Shown piece after piece: positions 8,253-16,999 of a stretch of 64,000 nucleotides of DNA. The position numbers and the translations under genes were made by a program. Source of the DNA: Corynebacterium sp. MSK008 (lineage in GTDB: Bacteria > Actinomycetota > Actinomycetes > Mycobacteriales > Mycobacteriaceae); contig NZ_JASPJX010000001.1 in NCBI RefSeq assembly GCF_030232585.1, forward strand, positions 62,001 through 126,000, given 5' to 3'. The notes beneath the pieces were generated by a model. The model saw nothing but the letters and a program-made list of their open reading frames with translations. It did no database searches and was not told where the DNA came from. The first letter of the stretch is position 1. Each line of letters starts with the position of its first letter.

Positions 8253-8874
8253 GGATGATCCTTTCTAGCTCGTCGGCGTCGCGCGCCACCCAGTCGGCCA
8301 AATCCCACTCCTCAGAAGCACCGTAGCCCCAGGTCATCGCCACGCTCGGGATGCCAAACTCTTTGGCGCCCTCGAAGTCGTGCAGCCGGTCGCCGACCAT
8401 CAGCGGCCGCTCGGGCGCAACATTGTCCAGCACGTGCCGGATCACGTCGACTTTCTTCGCGCGCTTCCCGTCGTTGGACGCCGCGCCAAGGAAGTTGATG
8501 TGCCCCAGCAGCCCGGCGCGCTCTAAGGCGGCGCGTGCGAAGCGTTCGCTTTTCGACGTCGCCGTGCACAAGCGGTAGCCCTCCCCAGCTAATCGCTCTA
8601 CCAGGTCGTCCATGCCGGGGTAGACCTCGAAGCGCTGCCAGCCCTCGCCGGACATGTAGTCCGAGTAGGCGCGCATGGCGGTTTCCACCTGTGCGGCAGA
8701 CATGCCGAGCGAGTGCATCGTCTCCGGCATGGGCGGGCCGGGGATGCGGCGGATGAAGTCCTCGTCGGGTGTGTCCCACCCCACGGCCTCCAGCCCGACT
8801 AGGAAGCCGTGCCTGATGCCGGGGAAGGAGTCGATCAGCGTGCCGTCGACGTCGAAAAGCAAAGTGGCGTTCAC
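8242..8874 (-). CDS. HAD-IA phosphatase (phosphoglycolate phosphatase-like)
   Basis: A 210-residue HAD-family hydrolase. Motif I is FDVDGTLID (residues 7-15), motif II is TATSKS, the motif III lysine follows GKRAKK, and motif IV is GDRLHD. The helical cap between residues 18 and 85 is the IA type seen in Gph/PGMB proteins. Substrate is not determinable. GTG at 8874 is the start because motif I follows at the usual distance. It diverges from the Nif3 gene across 36 bp. Two copies of the dispersed 11-mer lie within it (8548-8558 and 8850-8860). Confidence 0.88.
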   Translation of the reverse strand: MNATLLFDVDGTLIDSFPGIRHGFLVGLEAVGWDTPDEDFIRRIPGPPMPETMHSLGMSAAQVETAMRAYSDYMSGEGWQRFEVYPGMDDLVERLAGEGYRLCTATSKSERFARAALERAGLLGHINFLGAASNDGKRAKKVDVIRHVLDNVAPERPLMVGDRLHDFEGAKEFGIPSVAMTWGYGASEEWDLADWVARDADELERIIREF

Positions 8875-8897
8875 ACCTGCCCACTGTTCCAAATTTG

Positions 8898-8903
8898 TAG
8901 GCT
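8898..8903 (+). promoter_or_regulatory. -10 element for leaderless Nif3 gene
   Basis: TAGGCT (8898-8903) followed by exactly 7 nt and the ATG at 8911 fits a corynebacterial -10 with transcription starting at the A of the start codon. No Shine-Dalgarno sequence is present. Confidence 0.55.
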
Positions 8904-8910
8904 GGCTGCC

Positions 8911-10044
8911 ATGACAGACGTAACAGTGCAGACAGTTGTTGACGCGCTCGAGGCGGCCTACCCGCCTGCGCTGGCGGAAAGCTGGGACCAGGTGGGGCTG
9001 ATCTGCGGCGACCCGGACGCGAAGGTGACCAAGGTGGCCTTCGCGCTCGACTGCACCCAGGAGGTGGCCGAGCGTGCCGTCGCCGCAGGTGCCCAGCTGC
9101 TGGTCGTGCACCACCCGCTGCTGTTGCGCGGCGTGCACTCCGTGGCGGCGAACACCCCGAAGGGCAAGGTCATCCACACCCTGCTGGCCGGCGGCTGTGC
9201 GCTGTTCGCGGCGCACACCAACGCGGATTCGGCCCGCCCGGGTGTCTCGGACAAGCTGGCGGAGCTCGTCGGCATCACGCCCGGCCGCCCGATCAAACCG
9301 GTCACCCTGGACGCCACCGATCGCTGGGGCGTGCACGTCCCGCCGTCAGCCGCCGCGGACCTCAAACGCGCGCTGTTCGAAGCAGGCGCCGGCGCAATCG
9401 GGGACTACCGCGAGTGCGCCTTCTCCTTCGAAGGCACCGGCGAGTTCACCCCCATCGAGGGCGCGAACCCCACCGACGGAGCCGTGGGCACGCACTACAC
9501 GGGCGACGAGATCCGCATCGAGTTTGTGGCGAGGGCGAGGGACCGCCGGAGGATCGTCGAGAAGCTGCGCGAAGCGCACCCCTACGAAGAACCCGCGTTC
9601 GACGTGGTGCAGATGGCCGACACCCGCGACCTCGACACCGCGACCGGCCTGGGGCGCATCGGCGAGCTGGAGGAGCCGATGACGCTTAGCGAATTCACCC
9701 AGCAGGTGGCCAACGCTCTGCCGGAAACCGCGTGGGGCGTGCGCGCTGCGGGCGACCCGGAGCAATTGGTGCGACGCGTCGCGGTGTCCTCGGGCTCCGG
9801 CGACAGCTTCCTGGCGGATGTGGCGAAGCTCGGCGTGGACGTCTACGTCACCTCCGACCTGCGCCACCACCCCGTGGACGAGCACCTGCGCGCAGGCGGC
9901 CCCGCCGTGATCGACACCGCCCACTGGGCCAGCGAGTTTCCCTGGACCGAGCAGGCGGAGAGTATTGTGGCTCCGTTAAGCGTGGACACCGAGATCCTGC
10001 ACATCCGCACGGATCCGTGGACCATCTCCGCGCACCCCGAGTAA
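8911..10044 (+). CDS. Nif3-like dinuclear metal centre protein
   Basis: A 377-residue member of the Nif3/YbgI/DUF34 family. Metal ligands are visible as VVHHPLLLRG near residue 68, AAHTNADSAR near 105, and the C-terminal DTAHWASEFPW near 338. The long central insertion (about residues 135-245, including HPYEEPAFDV) is the variant found in many bacteria. The family has a proposed hydrolase or metal-chaperone role, still unsettled. The ATG at 8911 is leaderless. A short 9-bp gap leads to the zinc-ribbon gene, so these two and the RNase H gene form one operon, as in other corynebacteria. Confidence 0.92.
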   Translation: MTDVTVQTVVDALEAAYPPALAESWDQVGLICGDPDAKVTKVAFALDCTQEVAERAVAAGAQLLVVHHPLLLRGVHSVAANTPKGKVIHTLLAGGCALFAAHTNADSARPGVSDKLAELVGITPGRPIKPVTLDATDRWGVHVPPSAAADLKRALFEAGAGAIGDYRECAFSFEGTGEFTPIEGANPTDGAVGTHYTGDEIRIEFVARARDRRRIVEKLREAHPYEEPAFDVVQMADTRDLDTATGLGRIGELEEPMTLSEFTQQVANALPETAWGVRAAGDPEQLVRRVAVSSGSGDSFLADVAKLGVDVYVTSDLRHHPVDEHLRAGGPAVIDTAHWASEFPWTEQAESIVAPLSVDTEILHIRTDPWTISAHPE

Positions 10045-10053
10045 GGAGAAACG

Positions 10054-10734
10054 ATGCACCTTTCCAAAGACCTGCAGCCCGTCCTCCTGCAGCTCGCGCA
10101 GGCAGACGCCGCGTCTTCCCAGCCGCGCGTGCGCCCCGAGGAGCAGGAGCTTCAGAAGCTTATCGACGAGCGCAAGCGCCTGACCGACGCCTCCGCCGCA
10201 GCCCAACTCGCAGTCGACGACATGGAGCTGGAAATCCTGCGCATCCAGGAAGACGAACGCAAACTGAAGAAGCGCGAGCTGGACGACAAGCGCCAGCTGT
10301 CCGCCGAGACCGACCCGGAGCGCCGCAAGGACTTAGAGCACGACCGCTACGCCGCGAAGTCCCGCATCGCGGACCTGCTCTCCGAGCTGAAGGAGGCGCA
10401 CAACGAGATCGCTGCGCTGCGCAACAACCGCGATGTCCACGCCGCCCGCGTCGACGAAGCCAACCGCAAGGTCGAGGCCGCCCAGCGCGCCGTGGACGCC
10501 CTGCCCGAGGAAGATGACGTGGACGTGGATGCGCTTCGGGCGAAACTGCCTGACGACGTGCTCCGCGCCTACGACGACATCGGCGCCGCCAAGTTCAACG
10601 GCCGCGCCTGCGGCGGCTGCTTCATCCAGTTGCCGCCGGCCGAGCGCGCCGAGGTGCTCGGCGAGCCCGAAGACGAACTGCCCACCTGCCCGAACTGCGG
10701 CACGCTGCTGGTGCGGGTTTCTCCGGTGGAGTAG
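10054..10734 (+). CDS. C4-type zinc ribbon / coiled-coil protein
   Basis: A 226-residue protein. Residues 25-160 are a long charged coiled coil (heptads rich in Leu, Glu, Arg). The C-terminus holds a zinc ribbon with CGGC near 185 and CPNC near 214. It is widely conserved in actinobacteria next to nif3 and an RNase H/phosphatase gene. Its function is unknown; nucleic-acid or protein scaffolding is plausible. RBS AAGGAGA precedes ATG 10054. The next gene begins 3 bp after its stop. A dispersed 11-mer copy (10158-10168) encodes Leu-Ile-Asp with the rare CTT codon. Confidence 0.9.
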   Translation: MHLSKDLQPVLLQLAQADAASSQPRVRPEEQELQKLIDERKRLTDASAAAQLAVDDMELEILRIQEDERKLKKRELDDKRQLSAETDPERRKDLEHDRYAAKSRIADLLSELKEAHNEIAALRNNRDVHAARVDEANRKVEAAQRAVDALPEEDDVDVDALRAKLPDDVLRAYDDIGAAKFNGRACGGCFIQLPPAERAEVLGEPEDELPTCPNCGTLLVRVSPVE

Positions 10735-10737
10735 CCG

Positions 10738-11880
10738 ATGCAGGTATCCATGTACTGCGACGGCGGCTCCCGCGGCAACCCGGGCGTGGCCGGTTCCGGC
10801 TCCGTGGTCTACGACGCTTCCGGCGAGACGCTCGGCGAGATCGCCTACGTGGTCGGCAAAGAATCCACCAACAACGTCGCCGAGTACTACGGCTTGGTGC
10901 GCGGCCTGGAGGCCTGCCGTGAGGTCGGCGCGACGCGGGTGGACGTGTTCATGGACTCCAAGCTGGTTGTCGAGCAGATGACCGGCCGCTGGAAAATCAA
11001 GCACCCCGACATGCAGAAGCTGGCCCGTGAGGCCCGCGACCTCGCGTCCTCGTTTGAGCAGGTCACCTACACCTGGGTCCCGCGCGCCAAGAACAAGAAG
11101 GCCGACGAGCTGTCGAATGTGGCCATGGACGCGGCCGCCCGCGGCGACAAACCCGGCATCGTCAAAGGCACTGGCGTGTGGGTGGGGGAGAAGGCCGGGG
11201 AACCGGAGGACGTCGATAAGCCCTCGCACCAGACCGCGAGCCCCGCGCACTGGGCCGGCTCCGACGCCCCGCGCACCCGGTTCATCCTGTTGCGGCACGG
11301 GCAGACCCAGCACTCCGCGGAGCAGCGTTTTTCCGGCACATCCGATCCGGAGCTGACCGACACCGGCCGCGACCAGGCGCGCCGGGCCGCCGACGCGTTG
11401 CGTAAATTCGGGCACATCGACGCCGTCGTCGCCTCGCCGCAGGCCCGCGCGCAGGGCACGGCCCGCATCGCCGCAGGCGCGCTGGGGCTGGACGTGGTGA
11501 CGGAGGACGGCCTGCGCGAGCTCGACTTCGGCGACTTCGAGGGGCTCACCCGCGACGAGGCCGTGGCGCGGGATTCATCAGCGTTCGACGAATGGCAGTC
11601 CTCGCCGAACAACGCGCCCCCGGGCGGCGAGTCCCTGACCGCGCTACACCGCCGGGTGTCTCGCACGCGGTCGAAGCTGCAGGAACGCTACGAGGGGCAA
11701 ACCGTGCTGGTAGTCACGCACATGACGCCGGTGAAGTCGTTCCTGCGCCAGGCCCTCGGCGCCGGGCCGGAGCTGTTCAAGCACGTGTTCTTGGACCTGG
11801 CCAGCATCAGCGTCGTGGACTACTACGGTGACTTCGGTGTGGTGCGCTGCGTCAACGACGTCGCCCACCACCGCGGGTAG
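10738..11880 (+). CDS. Bifunctional RNase HI / histidine phosphatase
   Basis: A 380-residue fusion. Residues 1-135 are an RNase HI domain with DGGSRGNPG (first Asp), the NNVAEYYGL glutamate and the FMDSKLV aspartate. Residues 180-378 are a phosphoglycerate-mutase-type phosphatase with LRHGQTQHS, ELDFGDFEGL and THMTPVKSF. The actinobacterial fusion is known to combine RNA-DNA hybrid cleavage with acid or alpha-ribazole-phosphate phosphatase activity (CobC-like). The linker (about 136-178) is acidic and variable. It is the last gene of the nif3 operon and is followed by a palindromic repeat that may terminate it. Confidence 0.93.
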   Translation: MQVSMYCDGGSRGNPGVAGSGSVVYDASGETLGEIAYVVGKESTNNVAEYYGLVRGLEACREVGATRVDVFMDSKLVVEQMTGRWKIKHPDMQKLAREARDLASSFEQVTYTWVPRAKNKKADELSNVAMDAAARGDKPGIVKGTGVWVGEKAGEPEDVDKPSHQTASPAHWAGSDAPRTRFILLRHGQTQHSAEQRFSGTSDPELTDTGRDQARRAADALRKFGHIDAVVASPQARAQGTARIAAGALGLDVVTEDGLRELDFGDFEGLTRDEAVARDSSAFDEWQSSPNNAPPGGESLTALHRRVSRTRSKLQERYEGQTVLVVTHMTPVKSFLRQALGAGPELFKHVFLDLASISVVDYYGDFGVVRCVNDVAHHRG

Positions 11881-11883
11881 CTA

Positions 11884-12006
11884 GATGCTTACCCCAGGAT
11901 GCTTACCGGGGGAGGATGCTTACCCCAGGAAGCTTACTTATCGAGTGGACACGAGAAATGCTCGTCAACGCTCTCGAAGGATAAGCATCCTGGGGTAAGC
12001 ATCCTC
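11884..12006. repeat. Palindromic REP-like element, copy 2
   Basis: GATGCTTACCCCAGGATGCT opens the element (11884), and GGATGCTTACCCCAGGAAGC repeats at 11914. The right arm (11979-12006) is complementary to 11912-11937 over about 25 bp with one mismatch. The loop is about 41 nt. Arms match copy 1 at 6164-6255. It lies between the RNase H/phosphatase gene and the rnpB promoter and could terminate the upstream operon. Confidence 0.7.
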
Positions 12007-12046
12007 GAACGATGCCCGGCAGTTCCGTTCCAACCGGTGGAAAGCG

Positions 12047-12052
12047 TATGCT
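12047..12052 (+). promoter_or_regulatory. -10 element of rnpB
   Basis: TATGCT lies 8 nt before the predicted 5' end of RNase P RNA at 12061, the expected spacing. Confidence 0.6.
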
Positions 12053-12060
12053 GTACCTCG

Positions 12061-12457
12061 CGAATGAGTCGGCCGGGCGGCCGCGGCACCGCGAACCACC
12101 GTTGAACGGGAAGGCGCGGGTCGAGGAAAGTCCGGACTCCACAGGGCACGGTGGTTGCTAACAGCAACCCGGAGCGATCCGCGGGAAAGTGCAACAGAAA
12201 GTAGACCGCCTCGGCAACGAGGTCAGGGTGAAAGGGTGCGGTAAGAGCGCACCGGCATCTGCGGTGACGTAGGTGGCCAGGTAAACCCCACCGGGAGCAA
12301 GGCAAGAGCCCCCGCCCGAAACGGCGGAGGTCGTCGGATGCAGGCTGCCCGCCCAGTCCGAAGGTAGCTGCTTGAGGCCCCCAGCGATGGGTGGTCCAGA
12401 TGGATGGTCGCCGCCCCGTCAGGGGAACAGAATCCGGCTCATAGGCCGACTCATTCG
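12061..12457 (+). ncRNA. rnpB: RNase P RNA, bacterial type A
   Basis: The 5' CGAATGAGTCGG pairs with CCGACTCATTCG at the 3' end (P1 helix). Universal core blocks are present: GAGGAAAGTCCGGACTCC near 12122, ACAGAAAGTAGACCGCC near 12193, GGTAAGAGCGCACC near 12240, and GGGGAACAGAATCCGGC near 12422. It processes tRNA 5' ends. The size of about 397 nt is typical of high-GC Gram-positives. Confidence 0.96.
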
Positions 12458-12483
12458 CCCTTTTCGTGGCACGATGGCGTCTT

Positions 12484-13869
12484 ATGAAGCTCTACGCCGC
12501 GCCCCTGAACTTCCGCTCGATTGCGCGCGAATTCGACGTGCGCACCTCATTCGCGCCGGAGCTCCACACCGAAGCCGCCCAGCTTAGGGACCGTTTTTCG
12601 CAGTCGCGTATCGACGCCCGCTCCGTGCCCCTCGTCACCATCGATCCCGCCGGGTCGAAGGACCTGGACCAGGCAGTGCACATCGAGTCCCGTGACGGTG
12701 GCGGTTACGTGGTGCGCTACGCCATCGCGGATGTGGCGGCGTTCGTGGACCCGGACTCGGCGGTGGCGGCGGAGTCGCTGGAGCGCGGCCAGACCATCTA
12801 CCTGCCCGACGAGCCCGCGCGCCTGCACCCGGAGGAGCTGTCGGAGGGCTCTGCCTCGTTGCTTCCCGACGTGGACCGGCCCGCCGTGCTGTGGACCTTC
12901 GAACTGGACGAGCGCGGCGAGGTCGACTCCGCGCACGTCGAGCGCGCGCTGGTGCGCTCCGTGGCGCGGCTGGACTACGAGGGCGTGCACGAAGACATGC
13001 AGGCAGGGTCAGTGCACCCGTCAATTGCGCTGCTGGAGGAGGTCGGCCAGTTGCGGCAGCAGTCCTCGCTGCGCAGGCACGCGATTAACCTGCGCCTGCC
13101 GTCGGTGCGCGTGGTCGGCGACGGCTACACGTTTGAGCTGGTCATCGAGCCGCGCCACCCGGTCATGGACTATAACTCGGAAATCTCGCTGCTCACCGGC
13201 ATGGTGGCGGGACGGATGATGGTCGACGCCGGGGTGGGCTTCCTGCGCACGTTGGGCCCGGCGGATGAGGAAGGGGAGGCGGAGTTCCGTCGAGAAGCAC
13301 GCAACTTGGGCTACGAAGTTGCCGGCGACATCGGCGAGTTCCTCGCCGGCGTGGACGCCGACACCCCGCGCGGCATGGCGGTGATGCGCGAGGCGCAGAA
13401 ACTCCTGCGCGGATCCGGCTACGTGGATCTGTCCGAGAAGCAAGCCGAGGTGCACGCCGGTATCGGCGGGTTCTACTCGCACGTCACCGCGCCCTTGCGG
13501 CGGCTGATCGACCGCTACGCCACCGAAGTTTGCCTCGCCATCTGTGCAGGCGAGGACGTGCCGGAGTGGGTCGAGCGCGATGCCCCGCGCGTGATCAAGA
13601 CGATGGGCCGGTCCTCGCAGCTCGCCAACACCGTGGAGAAGGCCTGCCTGCACCTAACGGAGGCGACGGTGCTCGAGCCGTGGGTGGGCCACAACTTTGA
13701 CGGCGTGACTTTAAAGAGAGGGGAGGACTCCGCGCGCGTGTTCATCGTGGACCCGCCGGTGCTCGCGCCGTCCGCGGGGGCGCCAGAGGAAGGCGCGGAG
13801 ACGAAGTTCTCCCTCGTGCGGGCGGACCCTGGCGCCCGCGAGGTCGGCTTCGCCTGGCCCGCGGACTAG
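12484..13869 (+). CDS. RNB-domain exoribonuclease (RNase II/R-like)
   Basis: A 461-residue protein built almost wholly of an RNB catalytic domain. The metal-binding signature TIDPAGSKDLDQAV lies near residues 55-68, and the tyrosine/serine-rich GGFYSHVTAPLRRLIDRY block near 330-347 is the conserved C-terminal RNB motif. It lacks the N-terminal cold-shock domains and the C-terminal S1 domain of RNase R, as do many actinobacterial versions. It probably degrades RNA 3' to 5'. The ATG at 12484 has no clear RBS. It sits 26 bp downstream of rnpB, so it could be read from the rnpB promoter. Confidence 0.9.
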   Translation: MKLYAAPLNFRSIAREFDVRTSFAPELHTEAAQLRDRFSQSRIDARSVPLVTIDPAGSKDLDQAVHIESRDGGGYVVRYAIADVAAFVDPDSAVAAESLERGQTIYLPDEPARLHPEELSEGSASLLPDVDRPAVLWTFELDERGEVDSAHVERALVRSVARLDYEGVHEDMQAGSVHPSIALLEEVGQLRQQSSLRRHAINLRLPSVRVVGDGYTFELVIEPRHPVMDYNSEISLLTGMVAGRMMVDAGVGFLRTLGPADEEGEAEFRREARNLGYEVAGDIGEFLAGVDADTPRGMAVMREAQKLLRGSGYVDLSEKQAEVHAGIGGFYSHVTAPLRRLIDRYATEVCLAICAGEDVPEWVERDAPRVIKTMGRSSQLANTVEKACLHLTEATVLEPWVGHNFDGVTLKRGEDSARVFIVDPPVLAPSAGAPEEGAETKFSLVRADPGAREVGFAWPAD

Positions 13870-13884
13870 GCCGAACGGCGCCGC

Positions 13885-15045
13885 CTACCCCTCGAGGCGG
13901 GCGGGTTCGCCGGCGGCGACCTCCACCACCTCGAACTCGCGCGCCATCGCGGCCGCGAACGAGTCCGCCTCCTGCACCGGCACGAACGCGATCACCGCGT
14001 CGGAGGTGCCGATGGCGGCAGGCCGGGCGGCGACGGCGCCGCGCTTGCGGGCCAGGGCGACCAGGGCGTCCGGGGTGGGCAGGTTGTGGGACTCGGAAGG
14101 CGAGTTGAGCAGCGTGAACAGCTCGTTGGCGCGGCGCGAACGCAGGGCCTTCGCGGCGGCAAGCGAGCGCAGCGTCTCCGATTCGCAGAACGCTACCCAG
14201 CGCCGCGCGGTCTCCGGCTCGGGTGCGTTCGAGTCGCCTGCGGCGCGGCGTGCCTCGACCCATTGGACGGCGCGGCCGGGGGCGTCGGGAAGCTGGCGCA
14301 GCGAGGACACGCCGAAGTTGGAGCAGGCGGCGTCGATGAACGCGCGGCGCTCAGCGATCGCCTCGCGCGACTGCGTAAACGGCGCGCCCAGCTCTTGGGA
14401 CACGGAAAACACGCGCACGCCGTGGCGCGACGGGTGCGGCGCCTGGGTCAGCGAGCCATCGGCGTAATCCACCACCGAAACCCCGTCGGCCCCGCGCAGC
14501 GCCACCGAGTGGCGGGCGCGCAGCACCGGCAACGACGAGTAGGTCGCCACGGCGTGCGAGCAGATCTCTGCAAGCCGGGCGCGGAACGGGGCGGTGTCCA
14601 CGTCGTCGTGCGAACCGGCCAGCGCCAGCGCGATCGCGGCGTCGACGGCGTAGAGCGCGCCAAGGCCCGCGCCGATCGGCACGTCCGACTCCACGGTGAT
14701 GTCCACGCCAGCGGTGTCGCGGGAGAGCACCTGGCGCTGCACGAGAGTGTGCACGAGCCCCCACCAGCGGCGGGCGAGCCCGTCGGCGGGTTGGTCGTCG
14801 TAAGGCAATTGCGCCTTGAATTCCTGGCCGAGCGGGCCGTTGGCCGCAATCGAGATCACGCCGTCCGAACGCGGCTGCACCGACGCGGCCGCGCGCAGCG
14901 ACGCGGTGCCGGCCAGGGTTACGCCACCGAAGTGGTCGACGTTTTCACCGATGAGCACCCACGTGCCCGGCGCGGATGCGACACGCCCAGACGCTGCGCT
15001 AACGCGCTCCACAGGGGACTTGGAGGGGGTTTCAAACAATGCCAT
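13885..15045 (-). CDS. Degenerate galactokinase-like GHMP protein
   Basis: A 386-residue protein with galactokinase architecture. The signature APGTWVLIGENVDHFGG aligns with the family's APGRVNLIGEHTDYNGG, but Arg and His are lost. The ATP-binding loop reads PIGAGLGALYAVDAA, without the Ser-Ser pair of functional GHMP kinases. The region corresponding to CGIMDQ, with the catalytic Asp, reads LPVLRARHSV. The fold is probably kept while galactokinase chemistry is unlikely. No gal operon genes are near. ATG 15045 has AAAGGAG upstream. It converges with the RNB gene across 15 bp. A pseudokinase or a kinase of another substrate are both possible. Confidence 0.75.
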   Translation of the reverse strand: MALFETPSKSPVERVSAASGRVASAPGTWVLIGENVDHFGGVTLAGTASLRAAASVQPRSDGVISIAANGPLGQEFKAQLPYDDQPADGLARRWWGLVHTLVQRQVLSRDTAGVDITVESDVPIGAGLGALYAVDAAIALALAGSHDDVDTAPFRARLAEICSHAVATYSSLPVLRARHSVALRGADGVSVVDYADGSLTQAPHPSRHGVRVFSVSQELGAPFTQSREAIAERRAFIDAACSNFGVSSLRQLPDAPGRAVQWVEARRAAGDSNAPEPETARRWVAFCESETLRSLAAAKALRSRRANELFTLLNSPSESHNLPTPDALVALARKRGAVAARPAAIGTSDAVIAFVPVQEADSFAAAMAREFEVVEVAAGEPARLEG

Positions 15046-15129
15046 GTCACGCTCCTTTTAACCGCCACCACACTACCAACCGCCCCGGTACAGTCGAACG
15101 GGTAAACAAACCACGAAAGGAACGAAACA

Positions 15130-15336
15130 ATGGCAGACGAGCAGTTCTACTACAACCCGTCCACCGGCGAGGTCACCCAGGGCAAGGAAGCCGCCTGGGA
15201 TAACCGCATGGGCCCGTACGCCACCCGCGAGGAGGCGGAGTCCGCGCTGCAGATCGCCGCGCAGCGCAACAAGAGCGCAGACAACGAAGACGAGGCGGAC
15301 GACAACTGGGGCGAGGCCCCGTCCTGGGAGAAGTAA
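15130..15336 (+). CDS. Small SPOR-domain-like protein
   Basis: A 68-residue soluble protein with the actinobacterial pattern FYYNPSTGEVTQGK, then WDNRMGPYATREEAESAL, and an acidic tail ending in APSWEK. Databases commonly label this small family as SPOR-domain containing, although peptidoglycan binding is not established for it and there is no signal peptide. AAGGA precedes ATG 15130 at good spacing. It is divergent from the galactokinase-like gene and convergent with CYTH-CHAD. Confidence 0.8.
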   Translation: MADEQFYYNPSTGEVTQGKEAAWDNRMGPYATREEAESALQIAAQRNKSADNEDEADDNWGEAPSWEK

Positions 15337-15342
15337 ACCCGC

Positions 15343-16917
15343 TTACGGCTTGATCTTCTTAAACGCCTTGCGCACCTCGCGCACGGCCTTGTCGTAGCCG
15401 CTTAAGGCCTGCTCGCCGCGGTCGAGTTCGCGCTGGTAGAGCATGCCGTAGGCGAAGGTGTCCTCGCCGCGCTCGCGGGCCTCTTCGGCCAGACGCTGGA
15501 TGCGGTCGCGCGAGGTCACGGCGTCCTGGAAGTCGCCCAACTTGGACTGCAGCGCCTTGCATGCCTTGGCCAAACGCCCCGCCTTCAAGCCCGCGTCGGC
15601 CGCGGCGTTGGCGGAGTAGCGCAGCTTCTTCGCGGCCTTGCGCACGTCGTGGACGTAGTCTTCGCGCTCGTGCAGCGGCAGGTCGGTGTCGTGGTAGTGC
15701 TCGTCGACCTTGTCGTGGCGCTTCTTCAGCTTTTTGTAGCCGCGCTTCAAGTGGTCGTAGAGGACCTCTTTCGACTCCGCCGGGGTGTCCTCAGAAGCCT
15801 CTTGCTTTGCGACGGGCGGCTCAGCCAACAACCCGTCAATCGCGTCCAGCAGTTCCATGAAGCGCTGCGAATCGAGCATGTCCACGATCTCGGCGTGGGC
15901 CTCGTTGTAGTCGCGGCGCATGTCGCCGGCGATGTGCGCGCGGGCGGCGTCGTCCACGAGCCCGGACTCGTCCGAATCCAAAAGCTCCAGGAAACGCTCT
16001 TCCACCACCTCGGCGTCGCGGGCCACGCCCAGCACTCCGGCGGCGTGCTTGAGCTCGTCTTCAAGCGCGCCGAGCTGCTCGCCCTCCAAGATGCCCTCGA
16101 ACGTCTCCAGCAGAGAGCGCATCTCGCGGGTGGCCACGCGCAGCTGGTGCACCGAGTCGTACTCGTCGGCGCGCACGCGCGGCTCCCAGGCGACGATGGC
16201 GTCGCGCTGCTTGCGCAGGGAATCCACCACAGCGGCGGCCGGGGAGTCCGCCTCCAGCTCCGCCTGCATGTGCGGAGGCAGGGGAGCGGTCTTGACGGAA
16301 TCGCCCAGCGCGGTGGCCAGCTTCGACGGCGAGGACGACTTGCGCGCGCCCGCCGAGATCAAAAAGCTGGTGCCCTGGTTGATCAGCGTGTTGCCCGCAT
16401 CGGTGCCGGCGAGCGCCTCGGACAGCTCGAGCTCCCACTCGCGCCAGTTCGTGCGCTCCCCGCCGGGAAGCAGCGACCAGGCGGTGACGTGGTCGTCGCA
16501 AAACTCCGCGACAGCGCCTTCGGCGCCGGAAAGCAAAATCTCTACCCGGCGGTTGTCCACCTGCGCCACCGGCGCCAGCTCCTCGGTGCGCACAATCGAG
16601 CGCACGCAGGCCAGCAGTTCCTCGGGCACGGCCGAAGGGTCGTCGAGAGGCATCCGCACCTCGTTGCGCCCGCCCTCCTTGGGCAGCTTGAGGTGCCAGC
16701 CGTCATCCGCACCGCCAGTGCGGCGGCGCAGCGTGATCTTGGAGCGCGTCAGGCGCAGATCCTTCGTGTCGTAGTACACGGCGGAGAGGTTGTGCTCGCG
16801 CATGCTCGCGATCTCCTCCACGCCGGGCAGTTGCGTCAGGTCCGGCATGCCGGTGCCCTCGTCCACCGCGAGTTTGATTTCCACCTCGAGGAACTGCTCG
16901 GGTGCCTGTGCAGCCAT
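15343..16917 (-). CDS. CYTH and CHAD domain protein
   Basis: A 524-residue two-domain protein. Residues 9-205 are a CYTH triphosphate-tunnel domain with the EVEIKL motif at 11-16 (ExExK) and basic strands such as KITLRRR. Residues 225-520 are a CHAD domain with paired His/Arg helices, VHQLRVATREMRSLLE near 262 and VHDVRKAAKKLRYS near 423. CYTH domains hydrolyse tripolyphosphate and CHAD domains bind polyphosphate, so a polyphosphate-related role is likely. GGAGG lies 9 nt before ATG 16917. It diverges from glnA2. Confidence 0.93.
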   Translation of the reverse strand: MAAQAPEQFLEVEIKLAVDEGTGMPDLTQLPGVEEIASMREHNLSAVYYDTKDLRLTRSKITLRRRTGGADDGWHLKLPKEGGRNEVRMPLDDPSAVPEELLACVRSIVRTEELAPVAQVDNRRVEILLSGAEGAVAEFCDDHVTAWSLLPGGERTNWREWELELSEALAGTDAGNTLINQGTSFLISAGARKSSSPSKLATALGDSVKTAPLPPHMQAELEADSPAAAVVDSLRKQRDAIVAWEPRVRADEYDSVHQLRVATREMRSLLETFEGILEGEQLGALEDELKHAAGVLGVARDAEVVEERFLELLDSDESGLVDDAARAHIAGDMRRDYNEAHAEIVDMLDSQRFMELLDAIDGLLAEPPVAKQEASEDTPAESKEVLYDHLKRGYKKLKKRHDKVDEHYHDTDLPLHEREDYVHDVRKAAKKLRYSANAAADAGLKAGRLAKACKALQSKLGDFQDAVTSRDRIQRLAEEARERGEDTFAYGMLYQRELDRGEQALSGYDKAVREVRKAFKKIKP

Positions 16918-16999
16918 GATCGTTGTCCTCCTTCAATGGTTTGTTGCCCCCAAGCTTAGCCTGCTTTCCGACGCCCAAAGGTCGCTACAGTTGAGGACC

